Shown: in pieces, positions 24,421-33,741 of the stretch
Position numbering within the stretch: position 1 is the first letter of the stretch
Layout of the letters: every line of letters starts with the position of its first letter
DNA from: Stenotrophomonas maltophilia
GTDB lineage: Bacteria > Pseudomonadota > Gammaproteobacteria > Xanthomonadales > Xanthomonadaceae
Assembly: GCA_002364755.1 (NCBI GenBank)
Contig: DEZI01000022.1
Location: 124,001-188,000 of the forward strand
Reading direction: 5' to 3'
Length of the DNA stretch: 64,000 nucleotides
Notes under the pieces: model-generated
The model's database searches: none
What the model was told of the DNA's origin: nothing
What the model saw: the letters and a program-made list of their open reading frames with translations, nothing else
Position numbers and translations under genes: made by a program

Positions 24421-26025
24421 ATGCAACGACGCGACTTCCTCCGCAATGCCTCCCTGGCCATGGCCGCCTTCGGCCTGCCGACCCTGCCGGCCTGCGCGGC
24501 CGGCAAGAGTGGACAGCTCGGCCTGCGCCGGCTCGGCCAGCCGCAGCCGTTCGATTTCGCCACCCTGAAGGGCCAGGCCCGCGCGCTGGCGCAGGCGCCT
24601 TACCAGAGCCACAAGCGGGTGCTGCCCAAGCCGCTGGAAGCCTTGGACTGGGACCAGTACCAGTCGATTGGTTACCGCCAGGACCATGCGCTGTGGGCCG
24701 ACCAGCCCGGCAAGTTCCAAGCAAAGTTCTTCCACCTGGGCCTGTACTTCCATTCGCCGGTGCGGATGTTCGACGTGGTCGATGGCAAGGCGCAGGAACT
24801 GGCCTACGACGGTGCGGCGTTCAACTACGGCAAGAGCGGCCTGAAGAACGGCGAGCTGCCGGCGGACCTGGGCTTTGCCGGTTTCCGCCTGAACACCCGC
24901 AAGGACACCGACCGCGACTTTGCTGCCTTCCTCGGTGCCAGCTACTTCCGCGCCGTCGGCAAGGAAGGCCAGTACGGCCAGTCCGCGCGTGCGCTGGCCA
25001 TCGATACCGGCATGGGCAAGCCGGAGGAATTCCCCGATTTCATCGCGTACTACCTGGAGCAGCCTGCGGCCGACTCGGACACGATCGTGGTCTACGGCCT
25101 GCTGGATTCGCCCAGCGTGGCTGGCGCCTACCGCTTCGCCATCACCAATGGCGACGTGCTGCTGATGGACATCGACAGCGCGCTGTATCCGCGCAAGGCC
25201 ATCGAACGCCTGGGCATCGCTCCGTGCACCAGCATGTATCAGGTGGGTGAGAACGACCGCCGCATGGGCTGGGACTGGCGCCCGGAAATCCACGACACCG
25301 ATGGCCTGTCGATGTGGACCGGTGGCGGCGAATGGATCTGGCGTCCGCTGGTGAACCCGCGCAACCTGCGCTTCAACATGTTCGTCGACCGCAACCCGCG
25401 CGGCTTCGGCCTGCTGCAGCGTGACCGCAACTTCGACCATTACCAGGATGACGGCGTGTTCTACGAGAAGCGCCCGTGCCTGTGGGTGGAACCGAAGGGC
25501 GAGTGGGGCGATGGCTCGGTGCAGCTGGTGGAGATTCCCACCGTGGACGAGACCTTCGACAACATCGTGGCGTTCTGGAACCCGAAGGAAAAGCCGCAGC
25601 CGGGCCAGGAACTGCTGGTCGGCTACCGCCTGTTCTGGGGTGCCGAACCGCCAGCCCGCACACCGTTGGCGCACTGCGTGGCGACCCACACCGGGCTGGG
25701 TGGCGTGGTGGGCAAGAAGCGCGAGTACTTCAGCTGGCGCTTCGCGGTGGATTTCGAAGGCGGCGAGCTGGCCAGCCTGATCGACAAGGGCGAGGTGGAG
25801 GCGGTGGTGGAAGCCAGCCGCGGCCGGGTGGAGATCGTGTCGGCGCGGCCGCTGCGCGAGATCAAGGGCTACCGCGCGATGTTCGACCTGGTGCCACCGG
25901 AGGGCAGTACCGAGCAGATCGACATCCGCCTGTACCTGCGCAGTGGTGGCAAGCCGCTCACCGAGACCTGGCTGTACCAGTACACCCCGCCGCCGGCCGG
26001 CGCACCGGAGCGCACGCTTTACTGA
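24421..26025 (+). CDS. opgD: Glucan biosynthesis protein D (periplasmic glucans)
   Basis: OpgD (MdoD) helps control the structure of osmoregulated periplasmic glucans. The 534-residue product begins MQRRDFLRNASLAMA, a twin-arginine signal (RRDFL), so it is exported folded through Tat. The rest matches the OpgG/OpgD beta-sandwich family (SGGKPLTETWLYQY near the end; DWRPEIHDTDGLSMW). The length fits OpgD, which is longer than OpgG by the Tat signal. The ATG at 24421 is chosen because it starts the Tat motif; an upstream in-frame ATG at 24376 would bury it. The gene lies 48 bases after the kinase; no opgH is adjacent. Confidence 0.95.
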   Translation: MQRRDFLRNASLAMAAFGLPTLPACAAGKSGQLGLRRLGQPQPFDFATLKGQARALAQAPYQSHKRVLPKPLEALDWDQYQSIGYRQDHALWADQPGKFQAKFFHLGLYFHSPVRMFDVVDGKAQELAYDGAAFNYGKSGLKNGELPADLGFAGFRLNTRKDTDRDFAAFLGASYFRAVGKEGQYGQSARALAIDTGMGKPEEFPDFIAYYLEQPAADSDTIVVYGLLDSPSVAGAYRFAITNGDVLLMDIDSALYPRKAIERLGIAPCTSMYQVGENDRRMGWDWRPEIHDTDGLSMWTGGGEWIWRPLVNPRNLRFNMFVDRNPRGFGLLQRDRNFDHYQDDGVFYEKRPCLWVEPKGEWGDGSVQLVEIPTVDETFDNIVAFWNPKEKPQPGQELLVGYRLFWGAEPPARTPLAHCVATHTGLGGVVGKKREYFSWRFAVDFEGGELASLIDKGEVEAVVEASRGRVEIVSARPLREIKGYRAMFDLVPPEGSTEQIDIRLYLRSGGKPLTETWLYQYTPPPAGAPERTLY

Positions 26026-26036
26026 GTGGTTTGGAA

Positions 26037-26618
26037 TTGCAGGGCTTGCAGCCCTGCACCCGCTCCAAGCCACGGCAACGTCAACTTCAAAAGCTGGCAT
26101 TCCGTGGGATGGCGGAGTGGGTCCGGTTGAGGGGGACGCCGTAAACCCGTCCATGGGGGCCTGGTCGCGGCATCCATGCCGCTCACACCCCCTCAACCGG
26201 ACCTACCCGGCCTTCGACAGTTTCCCGCGATCTGTCGGAACAGCGCATTGCTCTGGTGGGTGCCGACCGTTGGTCGGCACGGGGTCGGATATCGATATCT
26301 GACAGATGTGCCGACCAACGGTCGGCACCCACCAACAGCCGCCGGCCAACTGTCGAAGGCGGGGCACTGTGGGTTGCGGGGTGTGAGCCGCATGGGCCCG
26401 AGGCATGCGTCGGGCGGGTTGGGCAGGACGCCCAACCCCGGTCTTGCCGTGTGCGCAGGACAGCGCACACGAGCAAGCGGCGACCCCCATGGACGGGTTT
26501 ACGGCGTCCCCGCACACCCACAGTGCCCCGCCATCCCACGGAATGCCCGCTTTTGCTGTCGCTGTTGCTGTTGCTTCGGCTCTGGCTTGCATCAGGTTCA
26601 GGGCTGCAAGCCCTGCAA
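26037..26618. repeat. Nested palindrome block filling the opgD-tdk gap
   Basis: This gene-free stretch of about 600 bases consists of nested inverted repeats. Clear arms are 26132-26159 with 26484-26511 (28 bases, perfect), 26255-26280 with 26308-26333 (26 bases, perfect), an outer pair 26037-26058 with about 26600-26618, and a longer imperfect pair (about 26061-26118 with 26528-26590). The centre is GATATCGATATC (26288-26299). The right half carries extra hairpins (26416-26439, 26449-26471). No coding capacity is evident. Confidence 0.85.
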
Positions 26619-26630
26619 AAGAACCACCTT

Positions 26631-27251
26631 TTACAGCGGCAGGGGGGCCTGCGCCGGGTCGATCCGCCCCTCACCACGGGTGATCTTCTTGAACTCGGCA
26701 CGGCTCACCGACACGTAGCGTTCGTTGCCGCCGATCTCGACCTGCGGGCCGTCCTGCACCGCGTGGCCATGCTCATCCACGCGCACCGTCATCGTCGCCT
26801 TCTTGCCGCTGTGGCAGATCGTCTTGATCTCCTGCATCTCATCGGCCCAAGCCAGCAGGTACTGGCTGCCCTCGAACAGCTCGCCGCGGAAATCGGTGCG
26901 CAGGCCGTAGCACAGCACTGGAATGCGCAGCTGGTCGACCACCTCGCTCAGCTGCCAGACCTGCGCGCGGGTCAGGAACTGCGCCTCGTCCACCAGCACG
27001 CAGCCCATAGGGCCCTTGTCGGCCAGGTCCTGCGCCACCCAGCGCTGCAGGTCGCTGTCGCGGTCGAAGGCCATGCCCTCGGCGCGCAGGCCAATGCGCG
27101 AGGCGACCACGCCGGCACCGGCACGGTCGTCCAGGCGCGGGGTCAGGATCGCCACCCGCATGCCGCGCTCGCGGTAGTTGTGCGCGCTCTGCAGCAGGGT
27201 GGTGGTCTTGCCGGCGTTCATCGCCGAATAGTAGAAATAGAGCTTGGCCAT
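26631..27251 (-). CDS. tdk: Thymidine kinase (type II)
   Basis: Tdk phosphorylates thymidine to dTMP in the salvage pathway. The 206-residue product is a type II enzyme: P-loop YYSAMNAGKTTTL near residue 7, VLVDEAQFLT and the lasso-type loop CYGLRTDF, plus ICHSGKKATM, where the usual second Cys of the zinc knuckle is Ser. The ATG at 27251 is supported by the P-loop spacing. It is divergent from rep with about 100 bases between starts. Its stop is next to the nested palindrome block. Confidence 0.96.
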   Translation of the reverse strand: MAKLYFYYSAMNAGKTTTLLQSAHNYRERGMRVAILTPRLDDRAGAGVVASRIGLRAEGMAFDRDSDLQRWVAQDLADKGPMGCVLVDEAQFLTRAQVWQLSEVVDQLRIPVLCYGLRTDFRGELFEGSQYLLAWADEMQEIKTICHSGKKATMTVRVDEHGHAVQDGPQVEIGGNERYVSVSRAEFKKITRGEGRIDPAQAPLPL

Positions 27252-27352
27252 CGGCCGATTGTACGCCGCTGCCCCGGCACGCCGAAGCCGTTCAGCATCC
27301 CCACCGGCCGGCCGCTGTGGCCGTCACCCGGGCCCGCTACAATCCCCCTCCC

Positions 27353-29329
27353 ATGCACGGTCTCAATCCTCCCCAAGCCGCCGCCGTCCTGCACATCGAA
27401 GGCCCCCTGCTGGTGCTTGCCGGTGCGGGCAGCGGCAAGACGCGCGTGATCGTCGAGAAGATCGCCCACCTGATCGGCTGTGGGCGCTACCCCGCACGCC
27501 GCATCGCGGCCATCACCTTCACCAACAAGTCGGCCAAGGAAATGCGCGAGCGCGTGGCCAAGCGCCTGCGCGAGCAGGACGCCGACGAGGTGACCATCTG
27601 CACCTTCCACGCCCTGGGCCTGAAGTTCCTGCAGATCGAACACGCGGCGGTGGGCCTGAAGCGCGGCTTCTCGATCTTCGATGCCGACGATGCCGCTGCG
27701 CAGATCAAGGATCTGATGTCCGGCGCCAAGCCCGACGACATCGAGGACATGAAGAATCTGGTATCGCGAGCGAAGAACGCCGGCTTGTCGCCCGAGCAGG
27801 CGATGGCCGCCGCGCGCAGCAACCGCGAGAAGGAAGCGGCCAGCGTCTACGAGCGCTACCAGCTGCGCCTGACCGCGTTCAATGCAGTGGACTTCGACGA
27901 CCTGATCCGCCTACCGGTGCAGGTGCTGGAAGAGAACCCGGACATCGCCGTGGCCTGGCGCGAACGCATCGGCTACCTGCTGGTGGACGAATGCCAGGAC
28001 ACCAACGACGCGCAGTACCGGCTGCTCAAGCAGCTGGCCGGCGACAAGGGCAACTTCACCTGCGTGGGCGACGATGACCAGTCGATCTACGCCTGGCGCG
28101 GCGCCAACCCGGAAAACCTGCAGCAGATGGGGCGCGATTATCCCGCGCTGGAAATCATCAAGCTGGAGCAGAACTACCGCTGCTCCAACCGCGTGCTGCG
28201 CGCGGCCAACGCGCTCATCGCCAACAACCCGCACGAACACCTGAAGAAGCTTTGGAGCGACCAGGCGGACGGCGAGCGCATCCGCGTATGGGAATGCCGC
28301 AACAGCGAGCACGAAGCAGAGAAGGTCGCCGCCGAGATCGCCTTCGTGGCGCAGGCGCGCAAGGTGCCGTGGAGCGATTTCTGCATCCTGTTCCGCGGCA
28401 ACTTCCAGTCGCGCCCGCTGGAAAAGGCGATGCAGCTGCTGCGCATTCCCTACCACCTGACCGGCGGCACCATGTTCCTGGAACGCCAGGAAGTGAAGGA
28501 CACGCTGGCTTGGCTGCGGCTGCTGGTGAACCCGGACGACGACACCGCGTTCATGCGTGCGGTGCAGTCACCCAAGCGCGATGTCGGTGCCGGCACGCTG
28601 GCCAAGCTGGCCGAGCTGGCGCAGGAAAAAGACATCCCGATGGCGCATGCCGCCGAGTCGATCGGCGCGCTGCAGCAGCTGCCGCCGCGGGCTGCCAACA
28701 GCCTGGCGCGCTTCACCGACATCCTGCGTGACCTGCGCGCGCAGACCCGGCAGATCAGCTCCGGCGACATGATCCGCAAGGTCGCCAAGGAGTCGGGATT
28801 GTTGAGTGAGCTGCGCCAGCAGGCCAAGGAAGAAGCCAGCTACCAGCGCCGTGCCAACAACATCGAGGAACTGGCGCAGTGGTTCGAGGGCGGCCCGCGC
28901 GGTGCCACCGCGGCCGACCTGGCCGGCCAGCTGGCGCTGCTCTCGCGCAGCGACAAGGACGAGGGCGGCAACCAGGTACGCATGATGACCATGCACGCGT
29001 CCAAAGGCCTGGAATTCCCCTATGTCTTCATCGTCGGCTGCGAGGACGGGGTGCTGCCGCACCAGGTCAGCCTGGACGAAGGCAACCTGCAGGAGGAGCG
29101 GCGCCTGCTGTACGTGGGCATCACCCGCGCGAAAATCCAGCTGTGGATGAGCTACAGCAAGCTGACGCGCAAGTTCGGCGAGCATGTGCGGCTGAAGCCG
29201 AGCCGGTTCTTCGAGGAGATTCCGGCCGAGGAGATCCAGCGCGATGGCGCGGACCCGGTGGCCGATGCGGCGCGGAAGAAGGAGCGCGCGACGGCGGGGT
29301 TGGCGGCGATCGAGGCATTGTTTGATTGA
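27353..29329 (+). CDS. rep: ATP-dependent DNA helicase Rep
   Basis: Rep is a 3'-5' superfamily IA helicase that helps replication forks pass protein blocks. The 658-residue product contains all motifs: GAGSGKT (I), TFTNKSAKEMRER (Ia), LVDECQDTN (II), GDDDQSIYAWRGA (III), QNYRCSNRV (IV), TMHASKGLEFPYVFIVG (V) and YVGITRAK (VI). The ATG at 27353 (MHGLNPPQAAAV) gives the standard N-terminus; an in-frame ATG 12 codons upstream is less likely. The length fits Xanthomonadaceae Rep. A repeat pair follows the stop. Confidence 0.96.
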   Translation: MHGLNPPQAAAVLHIEGPLLVLAGAGSGKTRVIVEKIAHLIGCGRYPARRIAAITFTNKSAKEMRERVAKRLREQDADEVTICTFHALGLKFLQIEHAAVGLKRGFSIFDADDAAAQIKDLMSGAKPDDIEDMKNLVSRAKNAGLSPEQAMAAARSNREKEAASVYERYQLRLTAFNAVDFDDLIRLPVQVLEENPDIAVAWRERIGYLLVDECQDTNDAQYRLLKQLAGDKGNFTCVGDDDQSIYAWRGANPENLQQMGRDYPALEIIKLEQNYRCSNRVLRAANALIANNPHEHLKKLWSDQADGERIRVWECRNSEHEAEKVAAEIAFVAQARKVPWSDFCILFRGNFQSRPLEKAMQLLRIPYHLTGGTMFLERQEVKDTLAWLRLLVNPDDDTAFMRAVQSPKRDVGAGTLAKLAELAQEKDIPMAHAAESIGALQQLPPRAANSLARFTDILRDLRAQTRQISSGDMIRKVAKESGLLSELRQQAKEEASYQRRANNIEELAQWFEGGPRGATAADLAGQLALLSRSDKDEGGNQVRMMTMHASKGLEFPYVFIVGCEDGVLPHQVSLDEGNLQEERRLLYVGITRAKIQLWMSYSKLTRKFGEHVRLKPSRFFEEIPAEEIQRDGADPVADAARKKERATAGLAAIEALFD

Positions 29330-29331
29330 CC

Positions 29332-29425
29332 GGGGTCGGATCCCTTCCCGCAGGGAAGGGCTCTGACCCCGATACCATCCTGACCGGGGGTCAGAGCCCT
29401 TCGCTCGCGAAGGGATCCGACCCCC
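29332..29425. repeat. Inverted pair of GGGGTCGGATCCC hairpins
   Basis: Two long palindromes, 29332-29370 and an inverted copy 29386-29425, share the ends GGGGTCGGATCCCTT and GGGCTCTGACCCC with different loop bases. The same element occurs once more at 34738-34777. They may end rep transcription. Confidence 0.85.
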
Positions 29426-29444
29426 GATCCACAGAGGTCTGCGC

Positions 29445-29981
29445 GTGCATCCCATCGAAAGCGAACGCCTGCGGCTGCGCCGCATCGAGCCGGATCGGGA
29501 TGCGCTGCCGATGCTGGCGCTGCTCAATGATCCCGGCTTCCTGCGTTTCATCGGTGACCGCAACGTGCACAGTGCGGAGCAGGCGCGCGACTACATCGCG
29601 CTGCGCGTGCTGCACAGCTATGCGCTGAACGGTTTCGGCATGTATGTGATCGAGCGCCTGGCCGATGGCGCGTGGCTGGGCAACGCCGGCCTGGTGCGGC
29701 GTGATGGCCTGCCGGGGCCGGATATCGGCTATGCGGTGCTGTCCGAGTTCGCGGGGCAGGGCTATGCCAGCGAGGCGGCGCGGGCGGTGTTCACGCATGC
29801 GCGCACGCAGCTGGACATCGAGGATCTGTATGGCATCACCCACCTGGACAACGTGGCCTCCGGGCGGATCCTGCTGGGCCTGGGCATGCACGAGCGCGGC
29901 GTGATCCAGCTGCCGAACGTCGACAGCGCGAGCCGGTTGTACGCCACGCCGGGGGCGGCGGTGGTTCAACAGCCAGCATGA
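29445..29981 (+). CDS. GNAT-family N-acetyltransferase (RimJ/RimL type)
   Basis: The 178-residue protein has the RimJ/RimL-like acetyltransferase fold: IESERLRLRRIEPD at the start, GDRNVHSAEQARDYI, and the acetyl-CoA-binding segment EFAGQGYASEAARAV (the Q/R-x-x-G-x-G/A-type loop). It probably acetylates an amino group of a protein N-terminus or small molecule; the acceptor cannot be named. The start is a GTG at 29445 after an AGAGG ribosome binding site. It begins after the repeat pair downstream of rep. Confidence 0.88.
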   Translation: MHPIESERLRLRRIEPDRDALPMLALLNDPGFLRFIGDRNVHSAEQARDYIALRVLHSYALNGFGMYVIERLADGAWLGNAGLVRRDGLPGPDIGYAVLSEFAGQGYASEAARAVFTHARTQLDIEDLYGITHLDNVASGRILLGLGMHERGVIQLPNVDSASRLYATPGAAVVQQPA

Positions 29982-30027
29982 GCCGGTGGGGTATGGTGCA
30001 GGTCTGTTTTCCTGCACGGATGCTTCC

Positions 30028-31035
30028 ATGCTGATCAACGCGTACTCCACCCTCGGCCCGGTGCTGGCACCGCCGCCACAGGCCGGCAGTGCCTCCGTCC
30101 GTGGTCTTGATGACCCTGCGCTGGCGCCGCACCTCGGCGGCTTCGTCAACTACGTGCTGGGCCATGGCGACGGGCAGATGACTGCCGCGCGCTATCACCT
30201 GATGCGGCACGTGCAGCGTGTGCGCCAGCACTATCTGTTCGAGCTGGCCGAGGCTGATCTTGAGGCACTGCAGCCCTGGCTGCTGCAGGCCAATGCGGTG
30301 TGCTTCCTGGAAGATGGCAGCGTGCGCGATCCGGCCGGCAGGGTGCTGTTGGGTGAAGCGCCCGATCCGCAGGCGCAGGTGCCGTATCCCGCCGATGCCG
30401 GGCAGCGCCGTGCGCGCAGCCAACAGCAGCTGCAGTCCCACGAGCTGCGTGTCCCGCCGTCATTGCCACCTGTGCTGGGTGCGGCCGAGGCACAGCTGCG
30501 CGAGCCTGCCCAGGTCTGGGCCAGGGCACAGGCGCTGCTGGCCTGTGCCCTGCGCGCCGAGGCTCTGCAGTCCGGTGAACCACCGTTGAGCCTGGCCGAA
30601 CTTGCCGAGCGTCTGCCGGCGCTGCCGGAGGCCCTGAGCCCGGCCGAGGCCGCCTTCATCGAGCACGGCGACGCCGAGGCTGCGCTGCCATTCGGCTGGC
30701 GCTACGAGAGTCTGGCCGTGCTGCTGTGGGCGCTGGGGTTGTCCGAGGCGCTGCCGTGGCCGCAGGCGACCTGTGCGGTGCCGGATGTGGTCGGCGCCCT
30801 GCTGCAGGCGGCTGACAGTGGCAGCGTCCCTGCGACCCTGCGCGATACCGACGTGCTGCTGGATGCGCTGGATCTGCACTACCGCCTGCACTGGGCCGCA
30901 CGTGAGGCCCAGCGCCAAGGTGCACCGCTGCCCGGTGCGCTGGTGGGCGGCGTGATCTACGAGCGCCACTACGCGCTGAACTGGTTGTTCTGCTTTGAAC
31001 AGGCCGACTGGGACGACGTCGATACGCCGACCTGA
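30028..31035 (+). CDS. DUF4272 domain-containing protein
   Basis: The 335-residue product resembles DUF4272: the hallmark WRYESLAVLLWALGLSEAL and the closing YERHYALNWLF are visible in the second half. The family has no experimentally assigned function in the material I know. There is no signal peptide or membrane segment, so it is probably cytoplasmic. The ATG at 30028 is preceded by an ACGGA element. It stands alone between a GNAT enzyme and the reverse-strand yceH. Confidence 0.7.
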   Translation: MLINAYSTLGPVLAPPPQAGSASVRGLDDPALAPHLGGFVNYVLGHGDGQMTAARYHLMRHVQRVRQHYLFELAEADLEALQPWLLQANAVCFLEDGSVRDPAGRVLLGEAPDPQAQVPYPADAGQRRARSQQQLQSHELRVPPSLPPVLGAAEAQLREPAQVWARAQALLACALRAEALQSGEPPLSLAELAERLPALPEALSPAEAAFIEHGDAEAALPFGWRYESLAVLLWALGLSEALPWPQATCAVPDVVGALLQAADSGSVPATLRDTDVLLDALDLHYRLHWAAREAQRQGAPLPGALVGGVIYERHYALNWLFCFEQADWDDVDTPT

Positions 31036-31050
31036 GTTCACATGGCATCG

Positions 31051-31110
31051 TGCCGGCCAGCGGCCGGCCCTACCGGGTGCACCTGCGGTAGCGCCGGGCC
31101 ATGCGCGGCG
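31051..31110. repeat. Two short GC palindromes in the DUF4272-yceH gap
   Basis: 31051-31074 carries TGCCGGCCAGCGGCCGGCCC, a second palindrome family also seen at 47631, 54372 and 55576. 31087-31110 is a single GCGCCGGGC-stem SMAG copy. Confidence 0.75.
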
Positions 31111-31117
31111 GGTGCCC

Positions 31118-31774
31118 TCAACCGCCGCGCAGTTCCGCCAGCTGGGCCTGCAGCTCGGCCACCGCGGCTTCCAGCTGGGCCACGCGCTCGGCCAGGCCGG
31201 GGTCGGCCGCTTCGCTGCTGCCACTGCCGCTGCTGGCGTACTTCGCGGCCAGCGCCGCGCCGTCCACCTCACCGCACAGCAGGTGCATGTAGCGGTCCTC
31301 GCGCTGGCCGCTTGCGCGCGGCAGCACCACCAGCAGGGCGCGCTGCTGCAGGCGCTCGATGGCGTGGCGGGCTTCGTCCACATCGGCGAAGCGGTACAGG
31401 CGCTCGCTGCGCGTGACCAGCTCGCCCAGGGTCTGCGGGCCGCGCAGCAGCAGCATTGCAAGCAGCACGGTCTGCTGCCGGGTCAGGTCCAGCGCGGCCT
31501 GCAGGCGGTGCTCGTAGCGGTCGGCGCGCGAGGAGAAGTGCTGGCGCGCCAGGCCCAGTGTCTCCAGCTGGCGCAGGGCATGCTGCACGCTGCCGGCATC
31601 GACGTTCATCACCGGCTCGCGGGCGGTCTTCTGGTTGGCCGCCGACTGCGCGGCATTGACCGTCAGCGGGTAGGTGTCCGGGGTGGTCGCCTCCTTTTCC
31701 ACCAGGCAGCCCAGCAGGCGGGCCTGGACGGCATCGAGCAGGGGGGCGTCGGGAGTCTGGACGGGATCGGTCAT
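31118..31774 (-). CDS. yceH: YceH-family protein (DUF480)
   Basis: The 218-residue product matches YceH/DUF480: DAVQARLLGCLVEKEATTPD near the start, a winged-helix-like ALRQLETLGLARQ, and a coiled-coil tail (AERVAQLEAAVAELQAQLAEL). The family is conserved but of unknown function; winged-helix features suggest nucleic acid or protein binding. The ATG at 31774 follows GGAGG. It is transcribed away from the lipoprotein e(P4)-type gene. Confidence 0.88.
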   Translation of the reverse strand: MTDPVQTPDAPLLDAVQARLLGCLVEKEATTPDTYPLTVNAAQSAANQKTAREPVMNVDAGSVQHALRQLETLGLARQHFSSRADRYEHRLQAALDLTRQQTVLLAMLLLRGPQTLGELVTRSERLYRFADVDEARHAIERLQQRALLVVLPRASGQREDRYMHLLCGEVDGAALAAKYASSGSGSSEAADPGLAERVAQLEAAVAELQAQLAELRGG

Positions 31775-31876
31775 GGCGGCCTCCGCAAGGCAACGGGTCA
31801 ACCCCGAAGCATAGCCGTGCCACGGTCATCTTTGCCGGTAAAATGGCCGGGTATATCTGATTGCCGGTGAATCCTG

Positions 31877-32800
31877 ATGCGTCGTCCCGTTTCCCTGTCC
31901 CTGACCCTGCTCGCCACTGCGGCGATCGGCCTGTCCGCCTGCAAGCGTGTCGATGCGCCTGCCGCCGAGGCCCCCGCCCCCGACGCCCCTGCTGCGGCCG
32001 CCAAGGCCGACGGCGCGCGTGATGTGACCGCCAACGACAACCTCAATGCCGTGCTGTGGATGCAGCGTGCGCAGGAGTACAAGGCGATCACCGAACAGAC
32101 CTACCGCGCTGCTGCCGACAAGCTGGATGCCGCGCTGAAGGAAGCCCACTGGGACGCGCTGGTGCCGGAAGAGCGTGGCAACGCCGCCAAGGGCCTGAAG
32201 CCGGCGGTGGTGCTGGACGTGGATGAGACCGTGCTGGACAACTCGCCCTACCAGACGCGCCTGGTGCGCGATGGCAAGGAATACGACGAGCTGAGCTGGG
32301 ACCAGTGGGTGGCCGAGAAGAAGGCCAAGGCCATCCCCGGCGTGGTTGATTTCGCCAAGGCCGCCAACGCCAAGGGCGTGACCCTGCTGTACATTTCCAA
32401 CCGCGCCGTGCACCTGAAGGACGCGACCCTGGCCAACCTGCGCGAGCAGGGCCTGCCGGTGGCCGACGACAGCGTGTTCCTCGGCCTGGGCACCGTGGTC
32501 GAAGGCTGCGAGCAGGCCGGCAGCGAGAAGAACTGCCGCCGCCGCCTGGCCGGCCAGCAGTACCGCGTGCTGATGCAGTTCGGTGACCAGATGGGTGACT
32601 TCGTTGAAGTGACCGCCAACACCAACGAAGGCCGCGATGCGCTGCTGCAGCAGTACCACGACTGGTTCGGCGAGCGCTGGTGGATGCTGCCGAACCCGAC
32701 CTACGGCGGTTTCGAGCCGGCACAGTTCAACAACGACTACACCCAGTCGCGCCAGGCCCGCCACGACGCCAAGCGCGCTGCGCTGGATTACGCGCCGTGA
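31877..32800 (+). CDS. Lipoprotein e(P4)-family acid phosphatase / 5'-nucleotidase
   Basis: The 307-residue product has a lipoprotein signal (lipobox LSAC near residue 22) and a haloacid-dehalogenase-type phosphatase core: VVLDVDETVLDNSPYQ holds the catalytic Asp pair, and LYISNRA the second motif. Relatives in Haemophilus and others release phosphate from nucleotides at the outer membrane, including NAD precursors. A linker rich in Ala and Pro follows the lipid-anchored Cys. The stop TGA overlaps the pyrF GTG start, so the two are translationally coupled. Confidence 0.92.
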   Translation: MRRPVSLSLTLLATAAIGLSACKRVDAPAAEAPAPDAPAAAAKADGARDVTANDNLNAVLWMQRAQEYKAITEQTYRAAADKLDAALKEAHWDALVPEERGNAAKGLKPAVVLDVDETVLDNSPYQTRLVRDGKEYDELSWDQWVAEKKAKAIPGVVDFAKAANAKGVTLLYISNRAVHLKDATLANLREQGLPVADDSVFLGLGTVVEGCEQAGSEKNCRRRLAGQQYRVLMQFGDQMGDFVEVTANTNEGRDALLQQYHDWFGERWWMLPNPTYGGFEPAQFNNDYTQSRQARHDAKRAALDYAP

Positions 32801-33522
32801 GCCGCGCACCGCTGCCGCTGCGCGATGACGAACGGCTGATCTTCGCCCTGGATGTGCCTGACCGCGTGCAGGCGCTGGAGTGGGTCGATCGCCTGGGCGA
32901 CAGCGTGGCGTTCTACAAGATCGGCATGGAACTGCTGGCCTCCGGTGAGTACTTCCAGGTGCTGGATGAGCTGGCACGCCGCGACAAGCGCGTGTTCGTC
33001 GACCTGAAGTTCTTCGACATCCCGGCCACGGCGGCGGCGGTGATCAAGCGCCTGTCGCAGTGGCCGGTCAGCTACGCCACCATCCATGGCTGGCACCCGG
33101 CGATGATGGAGGCCTGCGCAGCCGCCAACCGCAGCGACATGCGCCTGCTGGCGGTGACCGTGCTGACTTCGATGGGGCGCCAGGACCTGGCACGGATGGG
33201 CATCGATCGCGAGCCGGTGGATGTGGTGGTCGAACGCGCATTGGCCGCACAGGCCGCCGGCATCGACGGTGTGATCGCCTCGGGCCAGGAAGCCGGCCCG
33301 ATCCGCGCCGCGACCGGCAATGGATTCTCCATCGTCTGCCCCGGCATCCGCCCCGGCGGCCCGGTGGGCGATGACCAGAAGCGTACCGTCGGCGTGGCCC
33401 AGGCCTTCGCCGATGGCGCCGATGCCATCGTGGTTGGCCGTCCGATCCGCCTGGCTGCCGATCCGCAGGCGGCCGCGCGGGCCATCCAGCAGGAAATCGC
33501 GTCGGCTCTGGCTGCACGCTGA
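32797..33522 (+). CDS. pyrF: Orotidine 5'-phosphate decarboxylase
   Basis: PyrF makes UMP from OMP, the last step of de novo pyrimidine synthesis. The 241-residue product carries the active-site signature RVFVDLKFFDIPATAA, with the Lys and Asp of the catalytic set, and a PGIRPGG phosphate loop near the end; IVVGRPI is intact. The start is a GTG at 32797, overlapping the upstream stop by GTGA, and the sequence M-S-R-A-P is shorter upstream than other choices. The coupling with a periplasmic nucleotidase is conserved-looking but its reason is unclear. Confidence 0.96.
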   Translation: MSRAPLPLRDDERLIFALDVPDRVQALEWVDRLGDSVAFYKIGMELLASGEYFQVLDELARRDKRVFVDLKFFDIPATAAAVIKRLSQWPVSYATIHGWHPAMMEACAAANRSDMRLLAVTVLTSMGRQDLARMGIDREPVDVVVERALAAQAAGIDGVIASGQEAGPIRAATGNGFSIVCPGIRPGGPVGDDQKRTVGVAQAFADGADAIVVGRPIRLAADPQAAARAIQQEIASALAAR

Positions 33523-33554
33523 GCCTGCCGGCGCCGCCGGTCACACCGCAATAT

Positions 33555-33596
33555 CGAACGCCATCCCGCCCCGTGCGGGATGGCGTTCGCATTTGT
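33555..33596 (+). terminator. Hairpin terminator after pyrF
   Basis: Perfect 15-base arms (33555-33569 and 33575-33589, CGAACGCCATCCCGC and its complement) have a five-base loop. Only a short T-containing stretch (CATTTGTG) follows, so it is strong as a hairpin but weak in its T-run. Confidence 0.6.
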
Positions 33597-33741
33597 GGGT
33601 CCCGCGCTGTCGCAGTCGACACTGCAGCGAAGAACCGTGCGCGCGGTCGCACTGGATCCGGATGTCCCTCCCTCCCAATCGATGCACCGGCGCCGCTCAC
33701 GGCTGCGCCGGTTCCAATCATCCAAGAGGGAGTACACGGAT

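Noticed and set aside
23683..26196. An 837-residue reverse-strand frame opposite the kinase tail and opgD
   Set aside because: It spans two unrelated forward genes and has no family features.
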